A stretch of 64,000 bases of DNA. Source: JABDQZ01 sp050049775. Its GTDB lineage: Bacteria; Pseudomonadota; Gammaproteobacteria; Chromatiales; Chromatiaceae. The notes below the pieces were generated by a model that was given only the letters and a program-made list of their open reading frames with translations, was not told where the DNA came from and searched no databases. The DNA lies in assembly GCA_050049775.1 (NCBI GenBank), contig JASFVP010000012.1, forward strand, positions 3,245 through 67,244, written 5' to 3'. Within the stretch, counting starts at the first letter, position 1. Every line of letters begins with the position of its first letter. A program made the position numbers and the translations under genes. This document shows, one piece after another, positions 60,118 to 64,000 of this stretch.

Positions 60118-61605
60118 ATGAGCGATTTTCTTGAAACTGCCGACTCTCCCGAAAAGCTGAAGCGTGTCGTCATCGAACCGCTGACGCGCGTTGAAGGCCA
60201 CGGCAAGGTGACCCTGCTGCAGGATGAAGACAATCACATCCAGCAGGCACGCCTGCACATTGTCGAATTTCGCGGCTTTGAAAAATTCATCCAGGGCCGG
60301 CCTTACTGGGAGCTGCCGGTGCTGGTGCAACGCCTGTGCGGCATCTGCCCGGTCAGTCATCACCTGGCCGCCGCCAAGGCTTGTGACATGCTGGTCGGCA
60401 GCACGATCACGCCGACCGCGGAAAAAATCCGCCGCCTCATGCATTTCGGCCAGACGCTGCAATCGCATGCGCTGCATTTTTTCCACCTGTGCTCACCCGA
60501 TCTGTTGTTTGGGTTTGACGACGAAGTGCGACATCGCAACATCGTTGGCGTCATCGAGGACTTTCCCGACATCGCCCGACAAGGTGTGCTGCTGCGCAAG
60601 TTCGGCCAGGAAGTCATCCGGGTGACTTCCGGCAAACGCGTGCACGGCACCGGCGCGATCCCCGGTGGCATCAATAAGGCATTAAGCAGAGATGAAGTCA
60701 GCTATCTCCAACAGGACATCGGCCAGATCAAGCAATGGGCGGTCGATGCGGTCCACCTGATCAAGCGCATCTTCCATGAGCAGCTCGATTACCACCTGCA
60801 GTTTGCTCATATCGACAGCAACATGCTGAGTCTGGTCGGCAGCGATGGTGCGTTTGAAATTTACGATGGCGGCTTGCGTGCACGCGATCCGCAGGGCCGG
60901 GAGATTTTTGATCAGGTGCCGGTCACTGATTATGACCGTTATATCCGCGAAGGCATCAAGAACTGGAGTTACATGAAGTTCCCGTTCATCGATGCCATTG
61001 GTGCAGCGGATGGCTGGTACCGCGTCGGACCGCTGGCACGCGTCAACAACTGCGACTTCATGCCAACACCGCGGGCCGAACAACAGCGCCTCGAGTTCAG
61101 ACAGGTTGGCAATGGCTTGCCGGTGCAGTCAGCGCTGGCCTACCACTGGGCGCGCCTGATCGAACTGTTGCATTGCGCCGAAGCCATCGAAGAACTGTTG
61201 CTGGACCCGGATCTGCAGGGCGATGACCTGCTCAACAAGGGCGAGCTGCAGACCACCGGCATCGGTGTAATTGAGGCACCGCGCGGCACGCTGTTCCACC
61301 ATTATGAAATCAATGCAGACGGCATCGTCGAAAAGGCCAATCTGATTGTCTCGACCACCAACAACAACCAGGCGATGAACGAATCCATCCGTCAGGTCGC
61401 CAGCACCTATCTGGATGGCAAGCAGCTGACCGAAGCCTTGCTTAACCAGATCGAGGTGGCGATCCGCGCCTACGACCCCTGCCTGTCCTGCGCCACTCAC
61501 GCCATGGGCAAGATGCCGCTGCAAATCGACCTGCTCGATAGCGACGGCCAGCTGGTCGACCGGCTGGAAAAACGTAGCAGCGGCCAGATCGAACGTTGTC
61601 TCTGA
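60118..61605 (+). CDS. hoxH: HoxH, large subunit of NAD-reducing [NiFe] hydrogenase
   Basis: A 495-residue catalytic subunit. The nickel ligands are in the L1 motif QRLCGICPVSHH and the L2 motif DPCLSCATHAMGKMP. A C-terminal peptide follows the histidine of L2 and is removed by HoxW at maturation. The N-terminal VIEPLTRVEGHGKV is typical of the family. It converts H2 to protons with NAD+ as partner of HoxFU, or the reverse. It begins five bases after hoxY. Confidence 0.97.
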   Translation: MSDFLETADSPEKLKRVVIEPLTRVEGHGKVTLLQDEDNHIQQARLHIVEFRGFEKFIQGRPYWELPVLVQRLCGICPVSHHLAAAKACDMLVGSTITPTAEKIRRLMHFGQTLQSHALHFFHLCSPDLLFGFDDEVRHRNIVGVIEDFPDIARQGVLLRKFGQEVIRVTSGKRVHGTGAIPGGINKALSRDEVSYLQQDIGQIKQWAVDAVHLIKRIFHEQLDYHLQFAHIDSNMLSLVGSDGAFEIYDGGLRARDPQGREIFDQVPVTDYDRYIREGIKNWSYMKFPFIDAIGAADGWYRVGPLARVNNCDFMPTPRAEQQRLEFRQVGNGLPVQSALAYHWARLIELLHCAEAIEELLLDPDLQGDDLLNKGELQTTGIGVIEAPRGTLFHHYEINADGIVEKANLIVSTTNNNQAMNESIRQVASTYLDGKQLTEALLNQIEVAIRAYDPCLSCATHAMGKMPLQIDLLDSDGQLVDRLEKRSSGQIERCL

Positions 61606-62057
61606 CACCAAGCGCTGTCGCACCCACGCTGATTCTGAGCTGGGGCAATCCGTCGCGCGGTGACGATGCGCTGGGTCCAGTGCTGCATGAGCGCCTGTCA
61701 CAAAGCTGGCTGGCCGGTGTTGAACTGATTACCGATTTCCAGTTACAGATCGAGCACAGCCTGGATTTACTGCAACGCGAACGCGTGATTTTTGTCGACG
61801 CCAGCCAGACGACCGCCGCACCTTTTATCTATCAGGCTATCCTCGCCGAACGCGATGACAGCTACAGCAGCCATGCGATGTCGCCACAGGCGCTGCTGGG
61901 TGTGTTTGAACAGGTGCAGCAACAGCCGGCGCCGTCGGCGTTTTTATTATCGATTCGCGGTTATGAGTTCGGCCTGGGGCTGCCGTTATCGCCGCAAGCC
62001 AATAACAACCTGCAACAGGCCTGCGATTATCTGTTCGAGCTGCTGAGCCGCTCCTGA
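61596..62057 (+). CDS. hoxW: HoxW, hydrogenase maturation endopeptidase
   Basis: A 153-residue aspartic-type nickel-dependent protease of the HycI/HoxW family (LILSWGNPSRGDDALGPVLH, with metal-ligand Asp, then VIFVDASQT and YSSHAMSPQALLGV with His). It cuts the C-terminal peptide of HoxH after nickel insertion. The start is a TTG inside the last ten bases of hoxH; no ATG lies near. The hyp genes needed for cofactor assembly are not in the window. Confidence 0.9.
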   Translation: MSLTPSAVAPTLILSWGNPSRGDDALGPVLHERLSQSWLAGVELITDFQLQIEHSLDLLQRERVIFVDASQTTAAPFIYQAILAERDDSYSSHAMSPQALLGVFEQVQQQPAPSAFLLSIRGYEFGLGLPLSPQANNNLQQACDYLFELLSRS

Positions 62058-62058
62058 C

Positions 62059-63537
62059 TCAATCCTGCGGCTCGAGCGTGTGACGCCACTGTTGCGTCGG
62101 CTTTTCAAAAATGCGCCGCGAGGCTTTCGGCCCCCAGCTGCCGGCGACGTACCGTTCTATCGGCGTCATATCCGCTGCCCAGTTTTGCAACACCGGATCA
62201 ATGACTTTCCAGGCATTTTCGACTTCATCGAATCGCAGGAACAACGAGCGATCGCCATCGAGCACATCCAGCAACAATTCCTCGTAGGCGTCGGCCGGTG
62301 CGGCGGCCGAGCTGCGCAGTTGCGCATCGAGGCTGAGCTGACTGGTCAGCATTTCCAGACCCGGCTCCTTGGCGGTGATCTCCATGCGCAGGCACTCCTC
62401 CGGCTGGATACCGAGCAGCACCCAGTTCTGCTTCATGCGCTCCATGTTGACGCTGCGGAAAAACTGCAGCGGTGGATGACGGAAACAGATGGAAATCATC
62501 GAACGACTTTCGGCCATGCGTTTTCCGGTACGCAGGTAAAACGGCACACCGCGCCAGCGCCAGTTATCAACGAAAAGCTTCATGGCGGCGTAAGTTTCGG
62601 TCTGGCTGCCAATAGCCACGCCATTTTCATCCAGATAGGATTTCACCGGGTCGCCTTCGATTTCACCGGCGGCATACTGGGCACGACAGGCACTGGCGTC
62701 AATCTGTTGCGGATCGATCGGCCGGATCGATTTCAGCACCTTGACCTTCTCATCTCGCAGGTCTTCGGCCGCCATGGAAGCCGGCGGCTCCATCGCCACC
62801 AAGGTCAACAGCTGCAACAGATGACTCTGGATCATGTCGCGCAAGGCGCCGGCCTGATCGTAATAGCCGGCGCGTGAACCGACGCCGCGGGTTTCCGAAT
62901 GTGTGATCTGGATATGGTCGATGTAATTGCGATTCCACAACGGCTCCATGAGCACATTGGCAAAGCGGAACACCAGCACGTTCTGCACCGTGGCTTTACC
63001 AAGGTAATGATCGATGCGGTAAATCTGTGATTCATCGAGGTGTTGCGAGATCTGCTGTTGCAATTGCTGCGCGCTTTGCAAGTCATGGCCAAAGGGTTTT
63101 TCGACCACGACACGACGAAAACAGTTTTTCTCTTCCAGCAATCCCTGTTGCGCCAGCGACTCGATCACCTGGGCATAACTGTCCGGCGCAATCGACATGT
63201 AAAAGGCAATGGCCTCGGGAATATCCGGCTCTGCCAAGCGTTGCGCCAGGCGCTGGTAACTTTCGGTTTCCTTCAAATCGCCACGGAAATATTCAAAGCG
63301 CTCACAAAAATGCGCATATATCTCATGATCGAGCTGTTCACCGAGTTTGATGCTGACGGCTTCATACACCTGCTCGCGCCAGCTTTGTTGACTGAAGTCG
63401 CGCCGACCGCAGCAGATGATGCGAAAATCCTGGCCAAAACGGCCGTGTTTTTCCAGGTGATACAACGCCGGCAACAATTTAGTCATCGCCAGGTTACCGG
63501 TGGCGCCAAAGATGACGTAGGTGCAGTTATTTGACAT
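62059..63537 (-). CDS. zwf: Glucose-6-phosphate 1-dehydrogenase
   Basis: A 492-residue enzyme that oxidises glucose-6-phosphate with NADP+ (or NAD+) to make NADPH in the oxidative pentose phosphate pathway. The catalytic region RIDHYLGKATVQN is intact, as is the C-terminal FYLRTGKRMAE region. The nucleotide motif reads FGATGNLAMTKLLPAL, where GDLA is more common. ATG 63537 (MSNNCTYVIF) has AGCGGAG upstream; an ATG at 63564 is in frame but lacks one. It converges with hoxW with one base between the stops. Confidence 0.96.
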   Translation of the reverse strand: MSNNCTYVIFGATGNLAMTKLLPALYHLEKHGRFGQDFRIICCGRRDFSQQSWREQVYEAVSIKLGEQLDHEIYAHFCERFEYFRGDLKETESYQRLAQRLAEPDIPEAIAFYMSIAPDSYAQVIESLAQQGLLEEKNCFRRVVVEKPFGHDLQSAQQLQQQISQHLDESQIYRIDHYLGKATVQNVLVFRFANVLMEPLWNRNYIDHIQITHSETRGVGSRAGYYDQAGALRDMIQSHLLQLLTLVAMEPPASMAAEDLRDEKVKVLKSIRPIDPQQIDASACRAQYAAGEIEGDPVKSYLDENGVAIGSQTETYAAMKLFVDNWRWRGVPFYLRTGKRMAESRSMISICFRHPPLQFFRSVNMERMKQNWVLLGIQPEECLRMEITAKEPGLEMLTSQLSLDAQLRSSAAAPADAYEELLLDVLDGDRSLFLRFDEVENAWKVIDPVLQNWAADMTPIERYVAGSWGPKASRRIFEKPTQQWRHTLEPQD

Positions 63538-63567
63538 GTGCTGGCTCCGCTGGTCGCCGGCCATCTG

Positions 63568-64000
63568 TTACTTGTCCGGCCTGGACTTGAGAATTTCCCG
63601 CTCGGTTGCGGCAATGAATTTTCGGACCTGGGCCTGGTCTTGGCTTTCCATATCCAGAAAATGTACGCCGAGAAAGATTATGTCGTCAGCTTCCCTGAGC
63701 CATTGAATCTGCATCTGACAAGCAATTGCCAGATCGGCGATCAGCAGCATGGCATCTTCCAGCAAAACGGTCTCGCCGAGCATGGCCTGGACCGCTTGAT
63801 CCAGTTCAAGCTTGGCGCCGGTCACCGACAGATCAACGATGCGCGCATGGATCTGCTCATTGTTGAGGATCAGACGGATGCGTGAAGGGTCCGAGCCTGG
63901 CAGGGCCACACGGAAATTGTCGCGCCGGTCCATGGACTTGGCCGATTCCGGCAACGCCGACTTCCAGTAAACATCCTTGCCTTCGCTAAAACGCTTGATT
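63568..64000 (-). CDS. PilZ-domain protein, YcgR-like, cut by the window end
   Basis: The C-terminal part (143 codons and the stop are visible) of a gene whose frame stays open to the window edge. The PilZ c-di-GMP motifs are MDRRDNFRVALP (RxxxR) and DLSVTGAKLE (D/NxSxxG). The upstream residues (KRFSEGKDVYWKSALPESAK) resemble the linker that joins the YcgR N-terminal domain to PilZ, so a flagellar-brake type protein is likely. In-frame TTG or ATG codons at 63954 and 63933 would give a short PilZ protein instead. It could respond to the GGDEF-EAL enzyme at 52.1 kb. Confidence 0.78.
   Translation of the reverse strand, partial: IKRFSEGKDVYWKSALPESAKSMDRRDNFRVALPGSDPSRIRLILNNEQIHARIVDLSVTGAKLELDQAVQAMLGETVLLEDAMLLIADLAIACQMQIQWLREADDIIFLGVHFLDMESQDQAQVRKFIAATEREILKSRPDK

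Noticed and set aside
1..64000. tRNA, rRNA, insertion sequences
   Set aside because: No cloverleaf, rRNA or transposase-like sequence was recognised by eye; a covariance search would be needed to exclude a single tRNA.

Overview
The window looks like the chromosome of a sulfur-oxidising gammaproteobacterium of the Chromatiales type. The main reason is a complete reverse dissimilatory sulfite reductase operon on the minus strand, dsrABEFHCMKLJOPNRS (about 24.95 down to 11.23 kb), in the gene order I know from Allochromatium vinosum. A soxYZ pair, a sirohydrochlorin chelatase gene, a bidirectional NAD-linked [NiFe] hydrogenase cluster (hoxFUYHW) and a proton-translocating transhydrogenase (pntAA-AB-B) fit a lithotrophic or mixotrophic life. 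No photosynthesis gene is in the window, so phototrophy cannot be judged.

Layout. 1-2218: an AT-richer, foreign-looking stretch of three integron gene cassettes on the minus strand (YidD-like, AP2/HNH nuclease, membrane hypothetical) with attC-like hairpins whose core sites match cassette by cassette; no integrase gene is visible. 2.3-11.1 kb: housekeeping and stress genes (cbiX, pepN, grxC, hslR, a CBS protein, an ArsB/NhaD-type transporter, a divergent ferredoxin reductase, a CDGSH protein). 11.2-25.0 kb: the dsr operon, with a strong hairpin after dsrC and a terminator-like hairpin between dsrP and dsrN. 25.0-27.5 kb: a divergent operon of two unknown proteins, a Cas6 (Cmx6-type) homologue with no CRISPR array in the window, and a cysteine-free DsrC homologue (RspA type). 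27.5-32 kb: conserved unknowns, two Fe(II)/2-oxoglutarate oxygenases and an Rmf-like small protein. 32.2-40.8 kb: MoxR ATPase, von Willebrand A proteins, a BepA-like protease, soxYZ and an acidic repeat membrane protein. 41-56 kb: mixed housekeeping, including HrpA, transhydrogenase and a GGDEF-EAL protein. 56.2-62.1 kb: a CinA-like protein and the hydrogenase cluster. 62.1-64 kb: zwf and the C-terminal part of a PilZ/YcgR-like gene cut by the window end.

How it fits together. In the established scheme, DsrEFH and DsrC relay sulfur to DsrAB, DsrMKJOP links DsrC to the membrane redox pool, DsrL supplies or accepts electrons with NAD(P)H, and DsrN makes the siroheme amide; CbiX supplies the siroheme branch. 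Hox and Pnt can balance NADH and NADPH. The most unusual part is the Cas6-RspA operon that shares its upstream region with dsrA: a CRISPR-type RNA endonuclease family member sits next to a catalytically disarmed DsrC, which suggests an RNA-level role outside immunity. That is inference from sequence and position only. No tRNA, rRNA, IS element or CRISPR array was seen.
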